Source: an uncultured Clostridia bacterium
Lineage (GTDB): Bacteria; Bacillota; Clostridia; Christensenellales; CAG-917
Direction: 5' to 3'
DNA: 34,403 bases
NCBI GenBank assembly: GCA_947382865.1
Contig: CANDBF010000017.1
Location: forward strand, 1 to 34,403
Position 1 is the stretch's first letter. Each line of letters begins with the position of its first letter. Positions 15,352 through 22,493 of the stretch are shown here, piece by piece. The notes beneath the pieces are model-generated. The model saw nothing but the letters and a program-made list of their open reading frames with translations. It did not search any database and was not told the origin of the DNA. The position numbers and the translations under genes were made by a program.

Positions 15352-16251
15352 ATGCATAAGTTGGACTCGCAGAAGCAAAGCGCCGCCAAAAGCGCGCTCA
15401 TATACGTCCCGTTCGTTCTCCTGATTATACTGATGACGGCATTTTTCGCAGGAGGCTTGCTGCTGCTCTTTTATGCATTCGTAAGCGTAGCGGCGTTCAA
15501 ATCCGCAATGATATTTCTGATTGTGGCGGGCGCGGCTTTCATACTTGCGGGCGCGGGACTGGGGCTCGTCGTAGCTTACAAAAAGTACTATGCGTTTTAC
15601 GTTAAAAAAACGGGCAGGAAATTGGTCGAGGAAAGCGACAAAACAAAGAAAGTAGTCACATCGGATTCCTCCGACGAAAAGCCATTTGTAAAAAGATTGC
15701 TTACCGTCCCCAATATCGCGTTGGCTCTGCTTGCACTGGGGTCCGTATTCTCCATTATATCCGCGGCGCTCGGTTGCATAAACCGCTCTAACTGGGTGGA
15801 CGCCATAGGTGAATATAAAGAAAGCAAGGGCTATTATGCGGATATCAAGGACGAACCGCTCGAATACGAAATCGACGACACCTCAAACGGGAAACAGCCC
15901 ATCCGCAAAATCGTTATCGACGCCTCCGCCGTTGCAAATCAGCACCGCGACAAGCAAATCGTTGTAGTCTACACCAAAGAGGACGCCTATACTCCGAAAA
16001 TCAAAATCAGCGGCTGCAAAAAATTCGACGACGATTTCAGAGTGTTTCCCTCAAAGGACGGTATAGTCACAATCAAGATAGGAAAGGCGCCCGAGCGCGA
16101 TACTGCGCTTGACAGACTGCTGTTCTTCGTATTCAACGACTATCGCGTAGAAAAACAGATAATCATCACTATTCCCGAAAAATACAAAGACGTTATAGAA
16201 GTATCCGAATACGATATAATTGTAGATAACTACAATCCTCTTGACTATTGA
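15352..16251 (+). CDS. Hypothetical membrane protein with a C-terminal soluble beta-rich domain
   Basis: 299 residues, not recognised as a named family. Three hydrophobic segments are clear: about 15-42, 47-75 and 119-142. A basic loop lies between the second and third. Residues 165-299 are soluble and alternate beta-type strands with Lys/Asp turns (RKIVIDASAV, KQIVVVYTKED, GIVTIKIGK, KQIIITIPEKYKDVIEV). This recalls the repeating strand pattern of DUF4097-type domains, an inference from pattern only. It is transcribed alone from a strong promoter placed so that the mRNA would be leaderless, and it ends at a bidirectional terminator shared with ddl. Confidence 0.85.
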   Translation: MHKLDSQKQSAAKSALIYVPFVLLIILMTAFFAGGLLLLFYAFVSVAAFKSAMIFLIVAGAAFILAGAGLGLVVAYKKYYAFYVKKTGRKLVEESDKTKKVVTSDSSDEKPFVKRLLTVPNIALALLALGSVFSIISAALGCINRSNWVDAIGEYKESKGYYADIKDEPLEYEIDDTSNGKQPIRKIVIDASAVANQHRDKQIVVVYTKEDAYTPKIKISGCKKFDDDFRVFPSKDGIVTIKIGKAPERDTALDRLLFFVFNDYRVEKQIIITIPEKYKDVIEVSEYDIIVDNYNPLDY

Positions 16252-16270
16252 GATTTTATTAATAAAGCCG

Positions 16271-16297
16271 AAAGCGCCGCGACTGCGGCGCTTTTCT
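16271..16297. terminator. Bidirectional hairpin between the membrane hypothetical and ddl
   Basis: A perfect 10-bp stem (16271-16280 with 16285-16294), loop GACT. The T run is short (TTTT then CTC) on the plus strand; on the minus strand the three As of the left arm supply Ts. Confidence 0.75.
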
Positions 16298-17430
16298 CAT
16301 ACCTTTATACCCGAAGTCTTTGCGCTGCCCTTGAATTTTGACAGCACGTCAGTTTTATACACCGTCAACGCTCCGTGCGCCTCCTTATAGCTTGCGGCAT
16401 TCAGAATAAGTTTGGTTATAAGCGTTTCAAAGTTTATGCCCTGTCTTTCGAACAGATAAAACGCCATCGAACCGGGGACCGTATTTATTTCGTTTATATA
16501 AACCTTATTGCGCTCCTTATCAACAAGATAATCCATACGCACCACGCCGTTCAGATTCAATTCTTTATATATCCGTTCGGTATTGGCTTTCACGATAAGC
16601 TCCAAAGATCCGATTTCGGCAGGAATGATATGCCCTCCGCCGCTCATTTTGCCGCCCGACGTATACTTATCGTCAAAGGTAAGAAAATCGTTGAGCGTAA
16701 GCGGCTGTTCCGTATCGGAAACGACTATCTCATCTCCGTCCCTGAAAGCGGCGCAGTTGACCTCCACGAAATCCGTAAGTTTGTGTTCTACGATAATTTT
16801 GCTGTCGAATTTGCATGCGACATCGAGCGCGAATTCCAGACTTTCACGATTATCGGCCACGCCGATACCGATACTGCTGCCCTGACAGGCGGGCTTGACG
16901 ATAAGAGGATAGCTCAGTATGCTTTCAATCCTTTGCAGGCAGCGCTCCTTATCCTTTTCAAACTCGTCGCGGTAGACCACCTCGTGCGGCAAGGTGTTGA
17001 GCAGCATCCCGTCAAAAAGCTGCTTTGACAGCGCCTTATCCATTCCGCATGCCGAAGAAATCATAGACGGACTGGTGTGAGGAATTCCGTTATACTCCAA
17101 AATGGCTTGAAGGGTTCCGTTTTCACCCTCTCCGCCATGACAGCATACGAGAGCGACCTCCGGCTTGAAAAATTTCACGAAAGCGTTCTTTTTGATTATG
17201 TATAACTCGCCCTTATGCAAAATCGCCTTGCTGTGATCGAGAGGATTGAAGGAAGTGAACGCGTCCAGCTTATCCACGCCCTTGACGTAAAACTCGCCGT
17301 CGCGCATATACACGGGCTCTATTTTGAACTCGGATTTATCCACATTCGACAGCACCTGCATTGCGGTTATAACCGAGATATCGCTTTCTAGCGACCTGCC
17401 TCCGAAAAACAAAGCGACCTTTTTACGCAT
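16297..17430 (-). CDS. ddl: D-alanine--D-alanine ligase
   Basis: 377 residues, ATP-grasp fold. Motifs: GGRSLESDIS (N-terminal substrate loop), HGGEGENGTLQ (98-108), VKPACQGSSIGI (178-189, nucleotide-binding loop) and INEINTVPGS (312-321, Mg and substrate). The omega-loop has Lys255-Tyr256 (FDDKYTSG), the pair typical of D-Ala-adding enzymes rather than D-lactate ligases. It makes the D-Ala-D-Ala dipeptide that MurF, encoded just upstream, attaches. AGGTGAG precedes ATG. A 159-nt gap containing an inverted repeat separates it from murF. Confidence 0.95.
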   Translation of the reverse strand: MRKKVALFFGGRSLESDISVITAMQVLSNVDKSEFKIEPVYMRDGEFYVKGVDKLDAFTSFNPLDHSKAILHKGELYIIKKNAFVKFFKPEVALVCCHGGEGENGTLQAILEYNGIPHTSPSMISSACGMDKALSKQLFDGMLLNTLPHEVVYRDEFEKDKERCLQRIESILSYPLIVKPACQGSSIGIGVADNRESLEFALDVACKFDSKIIVEHKLTDFVEVNCAAFRDGDEIVVSDTEQPLTLNDFLTFDDKYTSGGKMSGGGHIIPAEIGSLELIVKANTERIYKELNLNGVVRMDYLVDKERNKVYINEINTVPGSMAFYLFERQGINFETLITKLILNAASYKEAHGALTVYKTDVLSKFKGSAKTSGIKV

Positions 17431-17502
17431 AACTCACCTCACCTTACACTTTTATGCTCGCAACAACAAATATGTGCGTGGATACAACGTCTATATAATT
17501 TG

Positions 17503-17543
17503 GAAAAGTATTATAAAATTACTGTATTTCAATAATACTTTTC
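17503..17543. repeat. Inverted repeat between murF and ddl
   Basis: Perfect 12-bp arms GAAAAGTATTAT (17503-17514) and its complement (17532-17543) enclose a 17-nt loop. It has no GC core or long T run, so terminator function is doubtful. The left arm belongs to a 16-base AT-rich string that recurs at 2654-2669. Confidence 0.6.
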
Positions 17544-17589
17544 TCAAAATTCGTCTAAATTGTAAAACTTGTCATAAGATAATATACCG

Positions 17590-19194
17590 TTATGATTTTT
17601 CGTCGTATATGTCGGGAAGGTCGTTGAGAATAAGCAAAACATCCCCTACGTGCAATCTGTTTGCAAAATCGTCCTCCGCGTCGGCAAGAGAATTATATAT
17701 ATGTATCTCTCCTCCGTATCCGCTTTCGAGAAGTCCGCGGCGGATTGGGTCAGTGCGTTTCATACCTACGAGCATAACCAAATCCGCGGATTTTGCAAGG
17801 TTCACGCCGAGCTTATAATTTTCCTCGCTCTCCCTCGCGCCGAGCTCCACCATCCCGGGTGTAAGCACAACTCTTCTGCCGTCGAACAGCATAAGCGTAT
17901 CCAGCGCCGCCTTTGCGCCGTCGGGGTTTGAATTGAAGCTGTCGTCAATAATTTTGATTCCGTTCCCGCGAATAAGCTGCATTCTGTGCGGCACGGGCTC
18001 CAGCCTCTCCACTGCGTCCAATATAAACGGTATTTCCACGCCCAGCTTATACGCCATAGCCGCGGCAAGAACAATGTCGTCCACGTTGTGAAAGCCTATA
18101 AGCGACGTGCTTACGGTATACTCCCGCTTATCGATTATCAGATCGAAGCGCGTGCCCTCCTCCGACGTATATATATTCCTAGCGGAAAAATCGCAGACTC
18201 CGTCTATTCCCGCAAAAACTACGTTCGGCGGACGTTTTTTATTCTTAACGGCGTTTTCTACCTGCTCCGTCGCGCTGACGTTTGCAATACAAAATCCGTC
18301 CTCTCCTACATCGAGAATTCTGCATTTTTCACGGTTTATATTCTCCTGTGTACGGAATGTTTCCAGATGCTGCGAGTTTATCCCCGTCAGTATCGTATAC
18401 TCGGGCTTGACCAATTTCATAAGCTCCCTGATGTCGCCGACGCGGCGGGCGCCGAATTCGGCTATAAAAACGTCGTGCGTTCCGTCAAGGCTGTTTACGG
18501 TTTTGGAAATGCCCATAGGCGTGTTGTAGCTTGCGGGAGTTACGAGCACGTTGTATTTCTCGGATAGCATTTCATAAAGGAAATTTTTAACGGAAGTCTT
18601 TCCGTAGCTTCCCGTAATCGCAATTTTTATAAGTCCGTCGCTGCGAGACAGTTTCTTCGAGGCTCTCCGCGCGTATCTTAGATTATTGAGTCTCTCAAAA
18701 ACGTTGATAACGGAGCCGAACACTATAAATATGAGCGGATACACCAGAGGAAATCCGAACAGCACCAGATAGCGCATATAAGTCTCCTTGATATGCGCGT
18801 TTCCGACTGCGAAAGCCAAAGTCGCCGTTACGGTGGATATTACGGACATCGCAATTAGACACCGAACTGCTCTTTTGGTATATTTGAGCGGTTTTTTGCG
18901 AGTGGGCAAATCTTCCATAAAGTACATCGCAAACTCCGCAATAAAGAAGAACAGCACCGTAATAAATCCCCAGAACGCTCTGGTCTGCAAAAAATAGAAG
19001 ACGCACCAGATGCCTACAAACAGCGCAACCGCGCAAATATCGATTATGTATACAAATCTGAGCCGCCTGTTTTTGAATATTTCGCGTATACGGTAATTAT
19101 CCTGCTGTATCGCATACAGATAGGGGCGCGTCATAAAAAACGCGTCCACAAACAGCAACAGTATATAAAACCAATCTCCACGCAACAAAACCAT
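17590..19194 (-). CDS. murF: MurF-like UDP-MurNAc-pentapeptide synthetase with an N-terminal membrane domain
   Basis: 534 residues from ATG 19194 (GGAG 6 nt upstream; a GTG at 19206 is the alternative). Residues 1-165 hold about five membrane segments (about 8-27, 46-69, 74-93, 112-131, 142-163). The ATP-binding Mur-ligase domain follows: ITGSYGKTS (193-201), TPASYNTPMGIS, FGARRVGDIREL and GINSQHLETF. The C-terminal domain includes DDSFNSNPDGAKAAL and TPGMVELG. MurF joins D-Ala-D-Ala to the UDP-MurNAc-tripeptide, and ddl follows. The usual soluble N-terminal UDP-binding domain is absent, so the membrane part has replaced it. Mur-ligase family is certain; MurF is favoured by DDSFNSNP and by ddl. 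Confidence 0.88.
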   Translation of the reverse strand: MVLLRGDWFYILLLFVDAFFMTRPYLYAIQQDNYRIREIFKNRRLRFVYIIDICAVALFVGIWCVFYFLQTRAFWGFITVLFFFIAEFAMYFMEDLPTRKKPLKYTKRAVRCLIAMSVISTVTATLAFAVGNAHIKETYMRYLVLFGFPLVYPLIFIVFGSVINVFERLNNLRYARRASKKLSRSDGLIKIAITGSYGKTSVKNFLYEMLSEKYNVLVTPASYNTPMGISKTVNSLDGTHDVFIAEFGARRVGDIRELMKLVKPEYTILTGINSQHLETFRTQENINREKCRILDVGEDGFCIANVSATEQVENAVKNKKRPPNVVFAGIDGVCDFSARNIYTSEEGTRFDLIIDKREYTVSTSLIGFHNVDDIVLAAAMAYKLGVEIPFILDAVERLEPVPHRMQLIRGNGIKIIDDSFNSNPDGAKAALDTLMLFDGRRVVLTPGMVELGARESEENYKLGVNLAKSADLVMLVGMKRTDPIRRGLLESGYGGEIHIYNSLADAEDDFANRLHVGDVLLILNDLPDIYDEKS

Positions 19195-19230
19195 AGTCCG
19201 CTCCACATATTCAAATGGTCTTTCGTACCG

Positions 19231-19935
19231 TCAGCCGATGAAGGCGCGCAATATCAACAGGAACTTGCGCGGGTCGTCCGCGTATGAAAAATGACCGCCG
19301 TCAAGCATAAACAGCTTGCTGTCGGCAATCTCCTTCTCGAATTTCCGCGCCATATACATAGGCGTTTCCTCATCCCTGTCTCCCCAAAAAATCGCCGTCG
19401 GACAGCCTATATCTTTCAGAAGATAGGTCTGGTCGTAATTGACGACCAGCTTAAACGTCTCGCGCATCGTCGGCGGCAGATTTTTATAGTCCGAAGACCC
19501 GCCAAGCCCCTTGAAGCCCAGCTTTCTGAGCATTTTATGCGCCGCTACCCTGAAATGATATTTAATTCCGCGTCTGGGCTTTAATCCCGCGCTGTCCACA
19601 AGGACGAGCTTACGCACAAGAAAGTGGCGCTTCGCCGCTATTTCAAGGCAAACTCTGCCTCCGAACGAATGTCCGACAAATACCGCCTTTTTTATGCCGA
19701 GATGTTCCGCAAGTTTAAGCACGTCGTCGGCATATTCGGGCACGCCGTAGGGCGATTTCGGCTCCTCGCTCTCACCGAAGCCCGCAAAATCGAGCGCGGT
19801 CACTCTGTAATAGGCGCTCAGACTTTTTGCGACAAACAAAAAAGCGGAGACGCTCGCGCCCCACCCGTGAAGCAATACGACATCCTCTCCGCTACCGAAG
19901 TTTATATAGTGTATTTTATGACCGTTTATATTCAA
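19231..19935 (-). CDS. Alpha/beta-hydrolase fold protein
   Basis: 234 residues. The nucleophile elbow is GHSFGG, the acid is Asp in WGDRDEETP and the catalytic His is in GGHFSYADDP. The oxyanion HGWG is near residue 23. It is cytosolic with a small cap; substrate unknown. The start is odd: TTG at 19935 with no Shine-Dalgarno. A strong GAGGAGG lies at the end of rimI, but the in-frame codons at a suitable distance are ATA. The adopted start gives MNINGHKIHYINFGSG, normal for the family. It lies between rimI and murF in the same direction. Confidence 0.88.
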   Translation of the reverse strand: MNINGHKIHYINFGSGEDVVLLHGWGASVSAFLFVAKSLSAYYRVTALDFAGFGESEEPKSPYGVPEYADDVLKLAEHLGIKKAVFVGHSFGGRVCLEIAAKRHFLVRKLVLVDSAGLKPRRGIKYHFRVAAHKMLRKLGFKGLGGSSDYKNLPPTMRETFKLVVNYDQTYLLKDIGCPTAIFWGDRDEETPMYMARKFEKEIADSKLFMLDGGHFSYADDPRKFLLILRAFIG

Positions 19936-19978
19936 AAAAGCGGATTCTAATCCGTTATTTTTGATTTTAGACGATATA

Positions 19979-20422
19979 TTATCCCTCCTCGATCGTCAGC
20001 CACATAACAAGAGCGTCAAATCTGTTTTCATAATACCTCTTGCGTATGCCTTCAACCGAGAAGCCGAACGACTTATACAATCCCACCGCGCGCTCGTTGC
20101 CGTCGCGGACTTCGAGAGTCATTCGTGCGATATTCGACTGTTTTGCAAGCTCGATGAGCTTTGACATCAGCGCCGCGCCGTAACCCCTGCCTCTGTCGCG
20201 CTCTCTCACCGCTATATTTGTGATATGCGCCTCGTCCAGCACCTTATGAAAGCCGCCGTAGCATATCACCTCTCCACCGTCGTCGATTCCGACGGCGTAT
20301 ATCGCGTTTTCATCCTCCACGTCGGGGGCGTACATCGCTTCCGTCCACGGAGTCGCAAACGATTCCCTTTCAATCTGCGCGATTTCGGGGAGATACTCGG
20401 CTTTGAGGCAATCAAATCTCAT
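19979..20422 (-). CDS. rimI: Ribosomal protein S18-alanine N-acetyltransferase RimI (GNAT)
   Basis: 147 residues. GNAT core with acetyl-CoA loop RERDRGRGYGAALM and the RimI signature TLEVRDGNERAVGLYKSFGF. It starts within tsaB (11-nt overlap) in the common tsaE-tsaB-rimI order. In most bacteria RimI acetylates the N-terminal alanine of S18. A GAGAGGG run precedes the ATG. The stop codon is immediately preceded by GAGGAGG, a potential Shine-Dalgarno for the next gene. Confidence 0.94.
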   Translation of the reverse strand: MRFDCLKAEYLPEIAQIERESFATPWTEAMYAPDVEDENAIYAVGIDDGGEVICYGGFHKVLDEAHITNIAVRERDRGRGYGAALMSKLIELAKQSNIARMTLEVRDGNERAVGLYKSFGFSVEGIRKRYYENRFDALVMWLTIEEG

Positions 20423-20987
20423 CCTTTTCCCTCTCCGCCTGCGATTTGCGCATATAAAACGGCATAAGCACGTCGCAATACTCTCCGCATTCCGCTTTTG
20501 CTTTTACGACTCCCGCAAGAGCCTCGCTATACGGACAAATCGGTTTATATTCCGCGTCTTTCAGGTCTACGACATTCTCTTCCGCAGAAATAAAGCGCGC
20601 GGACGCAACCCTTCCGTTTTCGCATTCTGCGGCATACACGTTTCCGTGTCCTGCGTCCACCGCTGCCGTCACACTGCGCCTATTGTATGCAATCAGCTCG
20701 AAAGAAGTGACCGCAATTCTTCGCGCGCCCGTAGCAAACGCGAGAGCCGTCATAGCCGCAACCCCTATGCGTATGCCCGTAAACGACCCGGGTCCCACGA
20801 CCGCCGCGACAGCGTTTAACTCGGAAACATCGACGTCGCCCTCTTTAAGCACTCTGTCCACCGCGGGCATAAGCAAGGCGGAATGTCCCGACTTACCCAC
20901 CTCCGTTTCCTCCGAAAAACAGCCGCGCTCCGTCAGAAGCGCGACTGTAAGACGCGTATTTGTGGTATCGATTGCAAGAATATTCAT
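20412..20987 (-). CDS. tsaB: tRNA threonylcarbamoyladenosine biosynthesis protein TsaB
   Basis: 191 residues. ASKHA-fold start MNILAIDTTNTRLTVAL and the signature GPGSFTGIRIGVAAMTALAFA are diagnostic. It is the non-catalytic partner of TsaD and works with TsaE in making t6A37 on ANN-decoding tRNAs. Its ATG overlaps the stop of the RibU-TsaE fusion by 4 nt (ATGA), and rimI overlaps its own end. tsaD is not in the window. Confidence 0.95.
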   Translation of the reverse strand: MNILAIDTTNTRLTVALLTERGCFSEETEVGKSGHSALLMPAVDRVLKEGDVDVSELNAVAAVVGPGSFTGIRIGVAAMTALAFATGARRIAVTSFELIAYNRRSVTAAVDAGHGNVYAAECENGRVASARFISAEENVVDLKDAEYKPICPYSEALAGVVKAKAECGEYCDVLMPFYMRKSQAEREKDEI

Positions 20988-22216
20988 AATTCCGAGACTT
21001 TCTCCTCTTGCATTACGGTTTCCTCAGAACCCGTCTCTTCCGTTTCGGTCGGGACGATTTTTTCCGCATTATTATCTTCGCATTCGCTCTCTTCATCGGA
21101 CGCCGCGGCGGTCGCGATAGCTTCCTTTTCGTCGACGCAGGAGACTTTCCATTCGCTTACGTTGAAAATCCTGCTTTCTCCGTCGGCGGTTATAGAAACG
21201 CGAAGTATTTTCCCGTCTAAATTTTCAAATTTATTCCATTCGACGACGGTCACGCTTTCGTCGTCCATACAATCCTCGATGCCAAGCTCCGCAAGCTCGT
21301 CCGCGCTCTCGACTCTGTACATATCCAGATGATTGAGTCTAAGACGTCCGCTTTCATAGACGTTGAGTATCGTAAAAGTAGGGCTTGTCACCTCTTCCGT
21401 TACTCCGAGGGCTTTTGCAAGCCCCTTGGTAAAGGTGGTTTTACCCGCGCCCAGCTCTCCATCGAGAAGAATAATCTCTCCGCCATCCAAGATATCGGCG
21501 ATTTTAGCCGCGAGCGCATACGTCCCATCTATATCGGCTATTTTATGCTCTCCGTATATCTTCGGACCGTGCAAGCTCTTGCCCTCCCAATGCAGAAGTA
21601 CGCTCAGCCGCTTATACAGCAGGAACGTAATCAACGATACGATTATACATCTGAGCACGTTAAAAGGCAACACTCCGAGCAGTAAATAATAGGTATAGAA
21701 ATTATCCGCGGTGATATTTTTGTACAATGCGGAAAGCATACGCACTATCGTATCGAAGCCGAACATCTTCGCGTAAAAAGGAATGGATATAAACCTGTTT
21801 ATCACAAGTCCCATAGCGACGAAAACCGCCGTGCCGACCGCAAGACCGATAAACGCGTGCTTCCTGTCCTTTTTTATATGGTAAATAATCGAGGCGGGAA
21901 GCACAAGCGAGATTCCCATAAGAATATCCGTGATTTCCCCCACGTACGAGGTGCCCGACATCGGGAATTTGAGCAGACATTTGAAAACTATGACAAGACA
22001 GCCGCTGACAGGTCCCATCGAAAAGCCCGCGAGCAAGGCGGGAAGCTCGGATATCTGCATATCGAGGAAGGACGGGAACATAAACGGCAGACTGAATTTG
22101 ACGAATGCGTAAAGCAAAAACGCAATAGCCGTCAAAATGGCAAGTTTTGCGACATACGCCGCAGAAAACTTGGGGTTGGCGAACTTTTTCAAAGTGTTTT
22201 TGAAATCGATTTCCAT
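20984..22216 (-). CDS. Fusion of riboflavin ECF transporter substrate-binding subunit RibU with t6A ATPase TsaE
   Basis: 410 residues in one uninterrupted frame. Residues 1-205 are a RibU-like S component with about six membrane segments; SELPALLAGFSMGPVSG and SYVGEITDILMG are typical. Residues 222-356 are TsaE: Walker A GELGAGKTT (253-261), SPTFTILNVYE, HLDMYRV and VVEWNKF. An acidic Glu/Ala/Thr tail covers 357-410. RibU binds riboflavin and needs EcfA/A'/T from elsewhere; TsaE drives t6A synthesis with TsaB and TsaD. An FMN riboswitch precedes the gene, supporting RibU. tsaB overlaps the end, supporting TsaE. There is no in-frame ATG at the junction, so TsaE is translated with RibU or starts at a rare codon. 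GAGG, the Shine-Dalgarno, sits 7 nt before ATG inside the terminator stem. Confidence 0.92.
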   Translation of the reverse strand: MEIDFKNTLKKFANPKFSAAYVAKLAILTAIAFLLYAFVKFSLPFMFPSFLDMQISELPALLAGFSMGPVSGCLVIVFKCLLKFPMSGTSYVGEITDILMGISLVLPASIIYHIKKDRKHAFIGLAVGTAVFVAMGLVINRFISIPFYAKMFGFDTIVRMLSALYKNITADNFYTYYLLLGVLPFNVLRCIIVSLITFLLYKRLSVLLHWEGKSLHGPKIYGEHKIADIDGTYALAAKIADILDGGEIILLDGELGAGKTTFTKGLAKALGVTEEVTSPTFTILNVYESGRLRLNHLDMYRVESADELAELGIEDCMDDESVTVVEWNKFENLDGKILRVSITADGESRIFNVSEWKVSCVDEKEAIATAAASDEESECEDNNAEKIVPTETEETGSEETVMQEEKVSEL

Positions 22217-22239
22217 GAAAAAACCTCGGCACCCCGAGG
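22217..22239 (-). terminator. Riboswitch terminator that also buries the Shine-Dalgarno
   Basis: Minus strand: CCTCGG (22239-22234), loop GGTG, CCGAGG (22229-22224), TTTTTT (22223-22218), C, then ATG at 22216. The GAGG at 22227-22224 is the only Shine-Dalgarno for the fusion gene and lies in the 3' arm. A CCGAG upstream (22277-22273) can pair instead with the CTCGG of the 5' arm as an antiterminator. Confidence 0.88.
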
Positions 22240-22302
22240 CATACGTGGACGAACGCTACAAATAAATTTATACTCGGCGCATAGCCGAATACATATCCGT
22301 CC

Positions 22303-22408
22303 GCTTCTCTCATCCGGACTATACCGTCGGTTTGGGAATTTCACCCAATCAGCCTATAAGACTCGCGGACTTTGACCGCCGGTGAGGATTTGCACCTCGC
22401 CCCGAAGC
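22303..22408 (-). promoter_or_regulatory. FMN riboswitch (RFN element)
   Basis: The aptamer core is nearly the family consensus: GCTTCGGGGCGAGGTG, AATCCTCACCGGCGGT, AGTCCGCGAG, a variable arm, GATTGGGTGAAATTCCC, AACCGACGGTATAGTC, CGGATGAGAGAAGC. P1 is GCTTC (22408-22404) with GAAGC (22307-22303). FMN binding would favour the downstream terminator hairpin and switch off the RibU-TsaE unit. The predicted transcription start coincides with the first base of P1. Confidence 0.97.
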
Positions 22409-22414
22409 AACTAT

Positions 22415-22443
22415 ATATTATTCCCGAGCAACGGACTTGTCAA
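22415..22443 (-). promoter_or_regulatory. Promoter upstream of the FMN riboswitch
   Basis: TTGACA (22443-22438), 17-bp spacer, TAATAT (22420-22415). The predicted +1 is 22408, the first base of the aptamer. Confidence 0.75.
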
Positions 22444-22493
22444 TTATTTTGCGAAATTTGTGTGAAAATTCAATTTAAGCGGATACTAGGAAT

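Noticed and set aside
16297..17430. Possible VanA-type D-Ala-D-Lac ligase
   Set aside because: The omega-loop has Lys255-Tyr256 as in D-Ala-D-Ala ligases, the gene follows murF, and no vanH, vanX or vanRS genes are near.
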